From Candidatus Rokuibacteriota bacterium (lineage in GTDB: Bacteria; Methylomirabilota; Methylomirabilia; Rokubacteriales; CSP1-6): a stretch of DNA of 64,000 bases. The stretch spans positions 1 to 64,000 of the forward strand of contig QHTE01000069.1 of the NCBI GenBank assembly GCA_003220685.1. Direction: 5' to 3'. Under the pieces are notes generated by a model. That model was not told the origin of the DNA. It searched no databases and saw only the letters and a list, made by a program, of their open reading frames with translations. The position numbers were made by a program, and so were the translations under genes. This document shows positions 9,608 to 19,328 of this stretch, one piece after another; the stretch's first letter is position 1, and each line of letters starts with the position of its first letter.

Positions 9608-10392
9608 TCCGGCGTCACAAGGGGCCGCGGCGGCGGCGCTGGCACGAGCTCCGCGAGAAGCGCGGGCGCGGCATCGTCCTCTTGCCGAGCCTCCTCACCA
9701 CCGGCAATCTCTTCTGCGGCTTCTTCGCGCTCCTGCTCACGGTGGAGGGACGGTTCACCGAGGCGGCGCTGGCGATCTTCGTCGCGATGGTCATGGATCT
9801 GCTCGACGGGCGGGTGGCGCGGCTGATGAAAGCCACCAGCCAGTTCGGCGTGGAGTTCGACTCGCTGGCCGACGTCGTCTCCTTCTGCGTGGCGCCGGCG
9901 TTCCTGGTCTACTCCTTCGCGCTGAAGGACCTGAGCCGACCGGCGTGGTTCGGCGCCTTTCTGTTCGTGATCTGCGGCGCGCTCAGGCTCGCGCGCTTCA
10001 ACGTCCAGACCGGCACGGTCGATCGGCGCTTCTTCATCGGGCTCAGCACACCCGCGGCGGCCGGCGTGATCGCCTCCAGCGTGGCACTGCTCGGTGACGA
10101 GCCTCCGGAGCGCTGGGAGCAGATCGCGCTGGCGGCCGCGTCGGGCGTGCTGGCGCTGCTCATGGTCTCCACGTTCCGCTATTGGAGCTTCAAGGAGGTG
10201 GACTTTGTGCGGCGCCGGCCGGTGCAGACGCTCCTGGTCGTCGTCCTGGCCATCATGATCGTGGCCACCAAGCACGACGTGTTCCTCTTCGCGCTCTTCA
10301 CCGGCTACGCCGTCTCGGGACCGGTGCGGCGCCTGCTCGTTGGACGCTCGCTCTCGGCGCCGGCCGAGCTGGCCACCAAGGAATCGCCGTAG
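9604..10392 (+). CDS. pssA: CDP-diacylglycerol-serine O-phosphatidyltransferase
   Basis: PssA makes phosphatidylserine from CDP-diacylglycerol and L-serine at the inner membrane. The 262-residue protein has the CDP-alcohol phosphotransferase signature 'DLLDGRVARLMKATSQFG' followed by 'EFDSLADVVSF', and about eight hydrophobic segments. GTG 9604 overlaps the psd stop (GTGA), so psd and pssA are coupled. The basic N-terminus (RRHKGPRRRR) is typical of the positive-inside rule. The ORF-track start at 9445 lies inside psd and is rejected. Confidence 0.95.
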   Translation: MIRRHKGPRRRRWHELREKRGRGIVLLPSLLTTGNLFCGFFALLLTVEGRFTEAALAIFVAMVMDLLDGRVARLMKATSQFGVEFDSLADVVSFCVAPAFLVYSFALKDLSRPAWFGAFLFVICGALRLARFNVQTGTVDRRFFIGLSTPAAAGVIASSVALLGDEPPERWEQIALAAASGVLALLMVSTFRYWSFKEVDFVRRRPVQTLLVVVLAIMIVATKHDVFLFALFTGYAVSGPVRRLLVGRSLSAPAELATKESP

Positions 10393-10400
10393 GAGGCCGT

Positions 10401-11945
10401 ATGGATCGCGTCATCGTCTTCGACACGACGCTGCGGGACGGCGAGCAGGCGCCCGGCTTCTCCATGAACACGATGGAGAAGCTCGAGATGGCCCGGCAGC
10501 TGGCCCGGCTCCAGGTCGACGTCATCGAGGCCGGCTTCCCGATCTCGTCGGACGAGGACTTCGAGGCCACCCGCGCGGTGGCCCGCCAGGTGGGCACCCT
10601 GGACAACGCGCCGTCGATCTGCGGCCTCTCGCGCGTCGGCCTGGCCGACATCGACCGCTGCTGGGAAGCGGTGAAGTACGCACGTAAGCCGCGCATCCAC
10701 GCGTTCGTCGCGACCTCCGACATCCACCTGAAGTACAAGCTGCGGAAGTCCCGCGCCGAGGTGCTCCGGGCATCGGTCGACGCGGTCCGTCACGCGCGGG
10801 CGTACTGCGAGGACGTCGAGTTCTCGCCGGAGGACGCCTCGCGCTCGGACTTCGACTACATGTGCGATGTCCTGTCGGCGACGATCGAGGCCGGCGCCCG
10901 GACGATCAACATCCCCGACACCGTCGGCTACGCGATCCCGCGCGAGTGGGGCGAGCGCATCGCGCGGATCCGCGAGAAGGTCCAGGGGCTCGACCGGGTG
11001 GTGCTGTCCGTCCACTGCCACAACGACCTCGGGCAGGCGGTGGCGAACTCGCTGACCGCCATCATGCAGGGCGCCCGGCAGGTCGAGTGCACCATCAACG
11101 GGATCGGCGAGCGCGCGGGCAACGCGTCGCTCGAGGAGATCGTGATGGCGCTCCGGACGCGCAAGGACTTCTTCGGCATCGACACGCGGGTGCGGACCGA
11201 GGAGATCTTCAAGGCCTCGCGGCTCCTCTCCCACATCACGGGCGTCCACGTGCAGCCGAACAAGGCGGTCGTCGGCGAGAACGCCTTCGCCCACGAGGCC
11301 GGCATCCATCAGGACGGCGTGCTCAGGGAGAAGCTCACCTACGAGATCATGCGGCCGGAGGACATCGGCCGCCCGTCCAACAAGCTGGTCCTCGGCAAGC
11401 ACTCCGGTCGCGCCGCGCTGGCGTCGCGGCTCAAGGAGCTCGGCTTCTCGCTCGCCGGCTCGGACCTCGACCGGGCGTTCAAGGCCTTCAAGGATCTCGC
11501 GGACCGGAAGAAGGAAGTCTACGACGAGGACCTGATGGCGATCGTCACCGACGAGGCCACGCAGAGCGAGGCGCTCTACGAGCTCGACTACCTGCACGTC
11601 ATCAGCGGCACGGGCGTCGTGCCGTCGGCGACGGTGCGTCTGAAGAAGGAAGGCCAGACGTTCCAGGACTCGGGGGTCGGCGACGGGCCGGTCGACGCGG
11701 TGCTGGCGGCGATCGACGCGATCACCGGTCTCAAGGGCCGGCTGCAAGACTACTCGCTGCGGTCCGCCACGTCGGGCAAGGACGCGATCGGCGAGGTCGC
11801 GATGAAGATCGACTTCGACGGCACGGTGGTCTCGGGCAAGGGCGCGTCGACCGACGTCATCGAGGCGAGCGCGCGCGCCTACCTCAGCGCCCTGAACCGA
11901 ATCGCGCGGTCGTCGTCCCAGCGAATGAAGGAAGTCGGCCCCTAG
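10401..11945 (+). CDS. leuA: 2-Isopropylmalate synthase
   Basis: LeuA condenses acetyl-CoA with 2-ketoisovalerate, the first committed step to leucine. The 514-residue protein has the HMGL-like barrel with '[16 protein letters not shown]' near residue 10, the metal-binding HxH in '[13 protein letters not shown]' near 203, and the C-terminal LeuA allosteric (leucine-binding) domain from about residue 390. ATG 10401 follows AGGAGG by 4-5 nt; the longer ORF-track start is a pssA shadow. Its ketoisovalerate substrate comes from the ilv genes in the same run. Confidence 0.97.
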   Translation: MDRVIVFDTTLRDGEQAPGFSMNTMEKLEMARQLARLQVDVIEAGFPISSDEDFEATRAVARQVGTLDNAPSICGLSRVGLADIDRCWEAVKYARKPRIHAFVATSDIHLKYKLRKSRAEVLRASVDAVRHARAYCEDVEFSPEDASRSDFDYMCDVLSATIEAGARTINIPDTVGYAIPREWGERIARIREKVQGLDRVVLSVHCHNDLGQAVANSLTAIMQGARQVECTINGIGERAGNASLEEIVMALRTRKDFFGIDTRVRTEEIFKASRLLSHITGVHVQPNKAVVGENAFAHEAGIHQDGVLREKLTYEIMRPEDIGRPSNKLVLGKHSGRAALASRLKELGFSLAGSDLDRAFKAFKDLADRKKEVYDEDLMAIVTDEATQSEALYELDYLHVISGTGVVPSATVRLKKEGQTFQDSGVGDGPVDAVLAAIDAITGLKGRLQDYSLRSATSGKDAIGEVAMKIDFDGTVVSGKGASTDVIEASARAYLSALNRIARSSSQRMKEVGP

Positions 11946-11976
11946 CGGGGCACGCGAACACTCTGGAGGCCGGGTG

Positions 11977-13062
11977 ATGGCGACGTATCGGATCGCGGTG
12001 CTGCCGGGGGACGGAATCGGCCAAGAGGTCACGCCCGAGGCGGTCCGCGTGCTCGAGGCCGTGGGCAAGGGCACCGGCACCGGGTTCGAGTTCGAGCGGG
12101 GGCTCGTGGGCGGGGCGGCCATCGACGCGACCGGCCAGCCGCTGGCCCCGGGCACGCTCGAGCTCTGCCGGGGCGCGCACGCGATCCTCTTCGGCGCGGT
12201 CGGCGGCCCCAAGTGGGACGACGTGCCCCACGAGCAGCGGCCGGAGCGAGGCCTCCTGGCGATCCGCAAGGAGCTGGACCTCTACGCGAACCTCCGTCCG
12301 GCCCGATGCTTCCCGATGCTCGTGGACGCCTCGCCGCTCAAGCGGCAGGTGGTCGAGGGGACCGATCTCATGGTCATCCGCGAGCTGACCGGCGGCCTTT
12401 ACTTCGGCGAGCCCCGCGGGGTGGAGCGCTTCGCCGACGGCGGCGCGCGCGCGATCAACACGATGGCCTACACCTCGCGCGAGGTCGAGCGCATCGCCCG
12501 CGTCGGGTTCGACGTCGCCCGCAAGCGTCGCCGGCGCCTCACCTCGGTCGACAAGGTGAACGTGCTCGTCGTGTCGCAACTCTGGCGCGAGGTGGTGACG
12601 CGCGTCGGCCGCGAGTATCCGGACGTGACGCTCGACCACGTCCTGGTCGACAACTGCGCGATGGCCCTGGTGCACCGGCCCACGCAGTTCGACACAATTG
12701 TGACCGAGAACACCTTCGGTGATATTTTGTCGGATGAGGCCGCGATCCTCGCCGGATCGATGGGGATGCTGCCCTCGGCGTCGCTCGGCGGATCGGTCGG
12801 GCTCTACGAGCCGGTGCACGGCACCGCGCCCGACATCGCCGGCAAGGGCATCGCGAACCCGATCGCGGCGATCCTCTCGGTGGCGATGCTGCTGCGGTAC
12901 TCGCTCAACATGGAGAAGGACGCCGACCGGATCGAGCAGGCGGTGCTTGGGGTGCTCGAGCGGGGCCATCGCACGGCCGATATCGTCGGGCCGGGCGCCA
13001 AGGCGACCGGGACCCGGGAGATGGGAGATCTGATCGTGCGCGAGCTGGAGAGGCAGTACTGA
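11977..13062 (+). CDS. leuB: 3-Isopropylmalate dehydrogenase
   Basis: LeuB oxidatively decarboxylates 3-isopropylmalate to 2-ketoisocaproate with NAD+. The 361-residue protein has '[10 protein letters not shown]' at the N-terminus, '[10 protein letters not shown]', the Arg-containing substrate loop '[14 protein letters not shown]' and the NAD-binding '[17 protein letters not shown]'. ATG 11977 is preferred over the adjacent GTG 11974 because GGAGG ends 7 nt before the ATG. The stop overlaps the asd start. leuC and leuD are not here. Confidence 0.96.
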   Translation: MATYRIAVLPGDGIGQEVTPEAVRVLEAVGKGTGTGFEFERGLVGGAAIDATGQPLAPGTLELCRGAHAILFGAVGGPKWDDVPHEQRPERGLLAIRKELDLYANLRPARCFPMLVDASPLKRQVVEGTDLMVIRELTGGLYFGEPRGVERFADGGARAINTMAYTSREVERIARVGFDVARKRRRRLTSVDKVNVLVVSQLWREVVTRVGREYPDVTLDHVLVDNCAMALVHRPTQFDTIVTENTFGDILSDEAAILAGSMGMLPSASLGGSVGLYEPVHGTAPDIAGKGIANPIAAILSVAMLLRYSLNMEKDADRIEQAVLGVLERGHRTADIVGPGAKATGTREMGDLIVRELERQY

Positions 13063-14069
13063 TGGCTTCCGGACTCTCGATCGCCGTGGTGGGCGCCACG
13101 GGCGCCGCCGGGCAGACCACGCTCCGGATCCTCGAGGAGCGAAAGTTCCCGGTGTGCGAGCTGCGCGCGTTCGCCTCGGAGCGGTCGGTGGGCAAGACGG
13201 TCACGTTCCGCGGCGAGCCCGTCACCATTCGGGCGATCGAGCCGGCGGCGTTCAGGGGCGTGGACATCGCCTTCTGCTCGGCCGGCTCGGCGCAGTCGAA
13301 GGAATACGAGCCGATGATCGTCAAGGCCGGCGCGACGGTGATCGACAAGTCGAACGCCTTCCGGATGGACCCGGACGTGCCGCTCCTCGTGCCCGAGATC
13401 AACGCTCACGCGGCGCGCCGGCACCACGGGATCCTCGCGTGCCCCAACTGCACGACGATCGTCACCGTCATGCCGCTCAAGCCGCTGCACGACGCCGGAC
13501 GGCTCACCCGCGTGATCGCGACCAGCTTCCAGGCGGTCTCCGGGGCCGGCGTCCACGGCATCGCCGAGCTCCGCGAGCAGACCCTCGCATGGGCCCGCGG
13601 CGAAGCGATGGTGGCGCGGCACTTCCCCCACCAGATCGCCTTCAACCTGGTCCCGGCCATCGACCGCTTCGGCCCCGACGGCTACACCGCCGAGGAGATG
13701 AAGCTGGTGAACGAGACGCGCAAGATCCTCGAGGCGCCGGGGCTGCCGGTGGCGCCGACCACCGTGCGAGTGCCGGTCTTCACGTCCCACTCCATCTCGG
13801 TTACCGCCGAGACCGAGGTGAAGATCACGGCCGGCCGCGCGCGCGATCTCTTCGCCCGATTCCCCGGGCTCAAGCTCTGGGACGATCCCGCGCAGCACCG
13901 CTATCCGATGCCGATCGCGGTCGAGGGGCAGGATGACTGTTTCGTCGGCCGGATCCGCGAAGACCTCTCGAGCCCGAACGGGCTGAGCTTCTGGGTGGTC
14001 GGCGATCAGCTGCGCAAGGGCGCGGCGACGAATGCGGTCCAGATCGCCGAGTTGCTGCTCAAGTCCTAG
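13062..14069 (+). CDS. asd: Aspartate-semialdehyde dehydrogenase
   Basis: Asd reduces aspartyl phosphate to aspartate semialdehyde, the branch point to lysine/diaminopimelate, threonine and methionine. The 335-residue protein shows 'VVGATGAAGQTTLRILEER' at the N-terminus, the catalytic Cys in 'CPNCTTIV' (Cys about 130), and the substrate-binding 'AVSGAGVHGIAELREQT'. ATG 13062 overlaps leuB's stop (TGATG). The neighbouring truA downstream matches an asd/usg-truA arrangement seen in many proteobacteria. Confidence 0.95.
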   Translation: MASGLSIAVVGATGAAGQTTLRILEERKFPVCELRAFASERSVGKTVTFRGEPVTIRAIEPAAFRGVDIAFCSAGSAQSKEYEPMIVKAGATVIDKSNAFRMDPDVPLLVPEINAHAARRHHGILACPNCTTIVTVMPLKPLHDAGRLTRVIATSFQAVSGAGVHGIAELREQTLAWARGEAMVARHFPHQIAFNLVPAIDRFGPDGYTAEEMKLVNETRKILEAPGLPVAPTTVRVPVFTSHSISVTAETEVKITAGRARDLFARFPGLKLWDDPAQHRYPMPIAVEGQDDCFVGRIREDLSSPNGLSFWVVGDQLRKGAATNAVQIAELLLKS

Positions 14070-14108
14070 GGGTTCGGCGGGCAGGCGCGCCTCGGGCAGC
14101 CCGCGCTA

Positions 14109-14435
14109 GTGTCCCTCCGACGCTACCTTCGCCGGCGCTTGCATCGTTACGATCGGTTCCACCTGGTGATGGTCTTCACCATCGTCGTGGCGGCTTACGT
14201 CGCGGTGCCGCAGGTCGTGCGGTTCGTCGACGCCGTCCGCGGATACGATCCGGCCTTCTACGAGCCCAAGGACTTCGAGCGTCAGGCCTGGCTCAAGCGT
14301 CAGGTCGCGTCGACGGTGATCCCGGGACTCTCGTGGGAGATCATGATCGACATCATCCTGTTTCTTCTCGTGGCGGTCGTCTGGCTCACCTTCGTCCCGG
14401 CGCGCAGTCCGGGACGGCACCCGCCGCCGCGATAG
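14109..14435 (+). CDS. Small two-helix membrane protein of unknown function
   Basis: I do not recognise this 108-residue protein. It has a very basic N-terminus (RRYLRRRLHRYDR), a membrane segment at about residues 18-38 ('LVMVFTIVVAAYVAV'), a polar loop with 'DPAFYEPKDFERQ', a second segment at about 72-97 and a basic Pro-rich tail. The start is GTG 14109, with no clear Shine-Dalgarno. Its 3' end abuts truA. Both orientation and in-frame continuity support a real gene, but the function is unknown. Confidence 0.55.
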   Translation: MSLRRYLRRRLHRYDRFHLVMVFTIVVAAYVAVPQVVRFVDAVRGYDPAFYEPKDFERQAWLKRQVASTVIPGLSWEIMIDIILFLLVAVVWLTFVPARSPGRHPPPR

Positions 14436-14461
14436 CCTCGGCCCGTTCGACCTTCCGTCTG

Positions 14462-15184
14462 GTGCTGTCCTACGACGGCACGGACTATCACGGCTGGCAG
14501 GTCCAGGCCGGCGCCCGCACGGTGCAGGGGACCCTGGTCCAGGCGGCGCGCCGACGCTTCGGCGCCGACACGCGCGTGACCGGCGCGAGCCGGACCGACG
14601 CGGGCGTGCACGCGCTCCGGCAGGCCGCCTCCCTGACCACCGCGGCGCGCATCACCGCGGCGGGTCTTCGGGGCGCGCTCAACGCCGATCTGCCGCGCGA
14701 CATCCGCGTGCTCGACGCGCGCGAGGCGCCCGCCGGCTTCGACGCGCGGCGCGCCGCGCTCGGCAAGCGCTACGTCTACCTGATCGATGGCGGCCTGATC
14801 GCGAGCCCGCTCCTGTCCCGCTACGCGTGGCACATTCCTCAGCCGCTCGACGTCGCCGCGATGCGGCAGGCACTCGCGGCCCTTCGCGGCCGCCATGACT
14901 TCGGCGCGTTCTGCGCGGCGCCCGGCCGCGAGAAGGATCCGGTCTGCGTCGTGCGCGCGCTCCACGTGATCCGCCGCAAGGAGCGGCTCGCGGTGTGGCT
15001 GTCGGCCGATCGTTATCTGCATCACATGGCGCGGAACATCGTCGGCAGCGCGGTCGCGGTCGGCCGCGGAGCGAGGGACGCCGGGTGGCTCGGCGCGGTC
15101 CGCGAGTCGCGCGACCGCAGGCAGGCCGGCCCGACCGCCCCTGCGCTGGGTCTTACCCTGGTCCGAGTGATGTACCCGCGCTAG
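14462..15184 (+). CDS. truA: tRNA pseudouridine(38-40) synthase
   Basis: TruA isomerises uridines 38-40 in the anticodon arm of many tRNAs. The protein has 'YDGTDYHGWQVQ' at the start, the catalytic Asp in 'GASRTDAGVHALRQ' near residue 45, and 'LHHMARNIVGS' in the C-terminal half. The start is uncertain: the conserved block seems to include 'TFRLVLSYDG', but only GTG 14462 (the V in that string) is a normal start codon after the preceding gene. The long ORF-track start at 14333 lies within the preceding gene. Confidence 0.88.
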   Translation: MLSYDGTDYHGWQVQAGARTVQGTLVQAARRRFGADTRVTGASRTDAGVHALRQAASLTTAARITAAGLRGALNADLPRDIRVLDAREAPAGFDARRAALGKRYVYLIDGGLIASPLLSRYAWHIPQPLDVAAMRQALAALRGRHDFGAFCAAPGREKDPVCVVRALHVIRRKERLAVWLSADRYLHHMARNIVGSAVAVGRGARDAGWLGAVRESRDRRQAGPTAPALGLTLVRVMYPR

Positions 15185-15395
15185 CCGGTTGCCCTTCGCC
15201 GTGGCCTCGAAGCCGACCGAGCCCGCGGCACCTGAATCACTGTCGTATCGGATCCCTGACAAATGACCGAATTCCCGTAGTGTTTTATTGAACGCTTCTG
15301 CCGCGGTTTCGTGACGACTTCGCGCTCGGTGACTGGTAGGTCAATTCACGTCGGGAATATGGTAAACTCTCGCAGCACTTGACCTTTTGGAGCCT

Positions 15396-16196
15396 ATGCA
15401 CCAGACCCTGCTGACGGTCGCGATCATAGGGTACGTCGTCGCGACGGGTCTCGCCCTGGCTTACCTGGTCCAGCGGGAAGAGCTGCTGCACCGGTTGGCT
15501 TCCCTGGCGACCCTGACCGCCTGGGTGCTGCACACTGTCGCCTTGCTCACCCTGGCGTTCAATCTGGGACGCCCGCCGCTGGCCAGCATGCCGGAAGCCG
15601 TCTCGGTGGCCGTGTGGGTCGTCGTGGTGCTGGAGATGTGGATCGAGCGACGCTCCGGTCTCTCGGTTCTGGGCGCGTTCGTCCTGCCCGTGGCCGTCGT
15701 GTTCAGCATGCAGTCGACGCCGACGCGCTCGCTGATCGGACCAACCCTGAGCGGCGCGTGGCTCTGGGTGCACATCGGGCTCGCGCTCGTGGGCATCGCG
15801 GCGCTCGTGCTCAACTTCGCCGGCGCCGTGATGTATCTGCTGCAGGAGCACCAGCTCAGGACGAAGCGGCCGGGGACCTTCTACTACAGTCTTCCGGCGC
15901 TCGCCACGCTCGATCGGCTCACGTATCGGACCCTCGCACTCGGATTTCCGTTCCTGACGACCGGCCTGATCCTGGGCGTTCTCTGGGCGGGAACGGCGTG
16001 GGGCAGCGTCTTCACGTTCGACCCTCTGGCCCTCTCGTCCTATGTGGCGTGGGCGGTGTACGCCGCGACCCTGGCCGGACGCGCGACGGGCGGCTGGCAC
16101 GGTCGCCGCGCCGCGTATTTCGCGATCGTCGGCTTCGCCGTCCTCATGCTGACCCTCGGCGCAGGCCTGTTCCTGCCCGGAAAGCACGGCGGCTAG
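15396..16196 (+). CDS. CcsA/HemX-family cytochrome c assembly membrane protein
   Basis: A 266-residue, mostly hydrophobic protein with about eight membrane segments, matching the CcsA/HemX/YpjD family ('VHIGLALVGIAALVLNFAGA', here partly; 'YRTLALGFPFLTTGLILG'; 'AWGSVFTFDP'). In Bacillus the related HemX sits in the hemAXCDB operon and affects HemA levels; other members handle heme in cytochrome c assembly. Its place directly before hemA fits either role. ATG 15396 is preferred to the TTG at 15387 because GGAG lies just before the ATG. A TAAACT -10 box lies at 15363. Confidence 0.85.
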   Translation: MHQTLLTVAIIGYVVATGLALAYLVQREELLHRLASLATLTAWVLHTVALLTLAFNLGRPPLASMPEAVSVAVWVVVVLEMWIERRSGLSVLGAFVLPVAVVFSMQSTPTRSLIGPTLSGAWLWVHIGLALVGIAALVLNFAGAVMYLLQEHQLRTKRPGTFYYSLPALATLDRLTYRTLALGFPFLTTGLILGVLWAGTAWGSVFTFDPLALSSYVAWAVYAATLAGRATGGWHGRRAAYFAIVGFAVLMLTLGAGLFLPGKHGG

Positions 16197-17465
16197 ATGG
16201 CGCTGTTCGTCTCGGGGCTCTCGCACCGGAACGCGCCGGTCGAGCTGCGCGAGCAGCTGGCCGTCGACGAGGACAAGCTGCGCGAGCTCCTCCGCGACAT
16301 CGCCGCCGCCGGCGTCGTCCGCGAGGTGATCATCCTCTCGACGTGCAATCGGGTCGAAGTGTACGCCGTCGCCGACGTGCCCGGCGAGGCACGCGCCACG
16401 ACGTTCCGCCGGCTCTGCCGGCATCGCGGCGTGGAGCCCTCCTCGGTGGAGGCGGCCCTCTACACCTACACCGAGGGCGACGCGGTTCGCCACGCCTTCC
16501 GCGTGGCGTCGAGCCTCGATTCCATGGTGATCGGCGAGCCGCAGATCCTGGGCCAGGTGAAGGACGCCTTCGCGCTCGCGCAGTCGTGCGAGGCGGTCGG
16601 CCCCGCGCTCCACTCGCTGTTCACGCAGGCGTTCGCCGTCGCCAAGAAGGTCCGCACCGAAACGGAGATCGCGCGGCACGCCGTGTCGGTCTCGTTCGCG
16701 GCGGTCGAGCTGGCCAAGAAGATCTTCGCGGGGCTCGAGGGCAAGGCGGTCCTGCTGGTCGGCGCGGGCAAGATGAGCGAGCTCGCCGCGCGCCATCTCG
16801 TCGAGCAGGGCGCGTTCCCGGTCTACGTCACCAACCGGACCTGGGCGCGGGCCCAGGAAATGGCCCGCACGCTCTCGGGCACCGCGGTACCGTTCGACGA
16901 GCTCTCGACCGCGCTCGCCGCGGTGGAGATCGTCATCACGTCCACGGGCGCACCGGAGCCCTTGATCGGCCGCGACATGGTCCAGCGCGTCATGCACGGC
17001 CGGCGCGGTCGGCCGCTGTTCTTCATCGACATCGCCGTCCCGCGCGACGTGGACGGCGCCGTCGGCTCGCTCGACGACGTGTACTGCTACGACATCGACG
17101 ACCTGAAGCAGGTCGTCGACGCGAACCTCCGTGAGCGGGTCCGCGAGGCCCACCGGGCCGAGGCGCTGATCGACCGGGAGGTCGGGAAGTTCCTCGCCAG
17201 GCAAGGCGACGTCGAGGTGATCCCCACCATCGTGTCCCTCCGGGAGCGGCTCGAGGCGATCCGGGCCGGCGAGGTCAAGCGCACGCTCGCGCGGCTGCCC
17301 GGCGCGCCCCCCGAGACCCGCGAGGCGATCGAGGCCTTGTCGACGGCGATCGTGAACAAGATCCTGCACGCGCCGATCACGAAGCTCCGCGAGTCGTCCC
17401 GCGCCGGCTCGCCCCGCTCGTGGCTCGACCTCGTCCACGAACTCTTCGGTTTGACACGACGATGA
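16197..17465 (+). CDS. hemA: Glutamyl-tRNA reductase
   Basis: HemA reduces glutamyl-tRNA to glutamate-1-semialdehyde, the first step of C5-pathway heme synthesis; HemL, at 22.5 kb, takes the next step. The 422-residue protein has 'GLSHRNAPVELRE', the catalytic Cys50 in 'LSTCNRVEVY', 'GEPQILGQVKDAF', an NADPH-binding 'LVGAGKMSELAARHL' and a C-terminal dimerisation helix. The ATG follows the stop of the hemX-like gene with no gap. Confidence 0.96.
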   Translation: MALFVSGLSHRNAPVELREQLAVDEDKLRELLRDIAAAGVVREVIILSTCNRVEVYAVADVPGEARATTFRRLCRHRGVEPSSVEAALYTYTEGDAVRHAFRVASSLDSMVIGEPQILGQVKDAFALAQSCEAVGPALHSLFTQAFAVAKKVRTETEIARHAVSVSFAAVELAKKIFAGLEGKAVLLVGAGKMSELAARHLVEQGAFPVYVTNRTWARAQEMARTLSGTAVPFDELSTALAAVEIVITSTGAPEPLIGRDMVQRVMHGRRGRPLFFIDIAVPRDVDGAVGSLDDVYCYDIDDLKQVVDANLRERVREAHRAEALIDREVGKFLARQGDVEVIPTIVSLRERLEAIRAGEVKRTLARLPGAPPETREAIEALSTAIVNKILHAPITKLRESSRAGSPRSWLDLVHELFGLTRR

Positions 17466-17498
17466 AACCCGCCTGCGCTTTACCGGCGAGGGTTGATC

Positions 17499-17573
17499 GG
17501 GCGTGTCGGAGCCGGCTCGCGTCTATCTCAGGCTACCCTCGGTCCAAGGCGTGCTCATGGCCCCCGCTACAAT
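17499..17573 (+). repeat. Dispersed ~75-nt element, copy D1 (upstream of and across the hemC start)
   Basis: This stretch matches 37481-37554 upstream of hslV over its whole length; the last 46 nt (17528-17573 against 37509-37554) differ at only 4 positions. It ends in GCTACAAT, a good -10-like box. The two copies lie in different reading frames relative to their genes, so nucleotide sequence rather than a peptide is being kept. Its 5' part (CGGAGCC, then TACCCTCGG about 26 nt later) resembles the tandem repeats between actA and actB. Confidence 0.7.
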
Positions 17574-18486
17574 AACCATCAAGATCGGGACGCGCGGAAG
17601 CCCGCTCGCGCTGGTGCAGGCCGAGTGCGTCGCTGCGCCGCTGCGGGCGCTGGGCAGCGACGTCCAGATCGTGCCGGTGCGGACCGAGGGCGACCGGCGG
17701 CTCGGGGTCCCGCTGGCGGCGATCGGCGGCAAGGGGCTCTTCGTCCGCGAGATCGAAGAGATGCTCCTCGCCGGCGCGATCGACTGCGCCGTGCACAGCC
17801 TCAAGGACCTCCCGGCCCAGATGCCCGTGGGCCTGGCCCTCGCGGCGTTCCCCGAGCGCGAAGATCCGCGCGACGTCCTCGTGACGCGCGAACCCCGCCG
17901 CTTCGAGGATCTGCGTCCGGGGGCGCGCCTGGGCACCGGAAGCCCGCGCCGGCGCGCGCTCGCGCTGGCGCTGCGCGCGGACCTGGTCGTCGAGCCGCTC
18001 CGCGGCAACGTCGGCACGCGGCTCGGCAAGCTCGAGAGCGAGGCTCTCGACGGCGTCCTCCTCGCGGCGGCCGGGCTCAAGCGCCTCGGCGTGACGCCGC
18101 GGCACGTCCAGGCGCTCGATCCGGACGCGTTCGTGCCCGCGGTGGGCCAGGGCGTGCTGGCGGTCGAGACTCGAGCCGACGACCGGCGCGTGCGGGCCGT
18201 TCTGAGCCGGCTCGATCACGCAGCGACACGGGCGTGCGCCCTGGCCGAGCGCGCGTGCCTGGCTCGTCTGGGCGCGTCGTGCAACTCGCCGGTCGCCGCT
18301 CACGCGGTCCTCGAGGGCACGACCATGCGAATCACGGCCCTCGTGGCGAGCGACGACGGGCGCAAGGTCCTTCGCGCCACCGGCTCCGGCGCCGCCGACG
18401 ACGCCGAGCGCCTCGGGCGGCAGGCCGCCGATTCACTGCTCGAGCAAGGCGCCGCCACGGTGGCCCCGCTCCGGCCGGTGATGTGA
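17557..18486 (+). CDS. hemC: Hydroxymethylbilane synthase (porphobilinogen deaminase)
   Basis: HemC links four porphobilinogens into hydroxymethylbilane. The product has '[13 protein letters not shown]', '[22 protein letters not shown]' (in part) and the dipyrromethane-cofactor Cys in '[12 protein letters not shown]' (about residue 242). ATG 17557 has an AAGG 7 nt upstream, but it lies inside repeat D1, before the TACAAT box (17568-17573). If that box is a promoter, a start further in would be needed; the conserved region begins at codon 6. The 324-residue ORF-track version from GTG 17503 is less likely. Confidence 0.94.
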   Translation: MAPATITIKIGTRGSPLALVQAECVAAPLRALGSDVQIVPVRTEGDRRLGVPLAAIGGKGLFVREIEEMLLAGAIDCAVHSLKDLPAQMPVGLALAAFPEREDPRDVLVTREPRRFEDLRPGARLGTGSPRRRALALALRADLVVEPLRGNVGTRLGKLESEALDGVLLAAAGLKRLGVTPRHVQALDPDAFVPAVGQGVLAVETRADDRRVRAVLSRLDHAATRACALAERACLARLGASCNSPVAAHAVLEGTTMRITALVASDDGRKVLRATGSGAADDAERLGRQAADSLLEQGAATVAPLRPVM

Positions 18487-19328
18487 TGGGGCGAGTCGGG
18501 CGCGCGACCGTGGAGCGACCCCTCGAAGGGCGAACTATCGTCGTCACCCGCGCGCGGGCCCAGGCGCAGCGGTTCGTCGAGCTCCTGGAAGCCGCGGGCG
18601 CGCGCGTGCTCCAGGCGCCGACGATCGTGATCGAGCCGCCGGCGTCGTGGGAGCCCCTCGACACGGCCCTCGCCGCGCTGGACTCGTTCGCGTGGGTGAT
18701 CTTCACGAGCGTGAACGGCGTGGCCATGGTCGACCGGCGTCTGGCGGCGCGCTCCACCGCGTGGGCGGCCATCGCACGCAAGCGGGTGGCGGCGATCGGC
18801 CCGGCGACGGCGGACGCGCTCGCCGAGCACGGGGTCCGGCCCGAGATCGTCCCGTCCGAGTACCGCGCCGAGGCGCTGGTCGATCGGCTTCGCGCCGTCA
18901 TCGGGCCCGGCGATCGGGTGCTCTTGCCGCGGGCGAAGGAGACGCGCGACGTGCTGGTCGTCGAGCTCCGCCGCCTCGGCGCGGCGGTGGCCGAGGTGCC
19001 GGCGTACCAGACCCGGCGGATCGAGGACGGGGTCGTCCGTCTCCGCGAGGCGCTCGCGTCGGGCGCCGTCGACGCCCTGACGTTCACCAGCTCGTCCACC
19101 GCCCGGAATTTCGCCGAGCAGTTCAGCGACGAGGAGCGGAGCGCCTGGCGCGGGCGCATCACCGTCGCCTCCATCGGCCCGATCACGGCGGCGACGGCCG
19201 CCGAATACGGCCTGTCGACCGATGTCATGCCGAGCGAGTACACGATCCCCGCGCTGGCGCGGGCGCTCGCCGACTACTTCGCCCGTGCCGCGTGGAATGC
19301 CGGCCGCCGGCCCAGAAGGAGCGTGTGA
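18486..19328 (+). CDS. hemD: Uroporphyrinogen-III synthase
   Basis: HemD closes and inverts ring D of hydroxymethylbilane to give uroporphyrinogen III. The 280-residue protein has the two-lobed HemD layout: '[21 protein letters not shown]' (in part) at the N-terminus, 'FTSVNGV', '[15 protein letters not shown]' and '[12 protein letters not shown]' in the second lobe. The family diverges strongly, so context helps: it lies between hemC and hemB with TGATG overlaps at both ends. The ORF-track start at 17493 is a hemC shadow. Confidence 0.92.
   Translation: MGRVGRATVERPLEGRTIVVTRARAQAQRFVELLEAAGARVLQAPTIVIEPPASWEPLDTALAALDSFAWVIFTSVNGVAMVDRRLAARSTAWAAIARKRVAAIGPATADALAEHGVRPEIVPSEYRAEALVDRLRAVIGPGDRVLLPRAKETRDVLVVELRRLGAAVAEVPAYQTRRIEDGVVRLREALASGAVDALTFTSSSTARNFAEQFSDEERSAWRGRITVASIGPITAATAAEYGLSTDVMPSEYTIPALARALADYFARAAWNAGRRPRRSV

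Noticed and set aside
15285-17438. 717-codon minus-strand frame
   Set aside because: Shadow across the hemX-like gene and hemA; no recognisable motifs.
17503-17556. N-terminal extension of HemC from GTG 17503
   Set aside because: This segment is the dispersed repeat, found in a different frame before hslV, so it is not a conserved protein segment.
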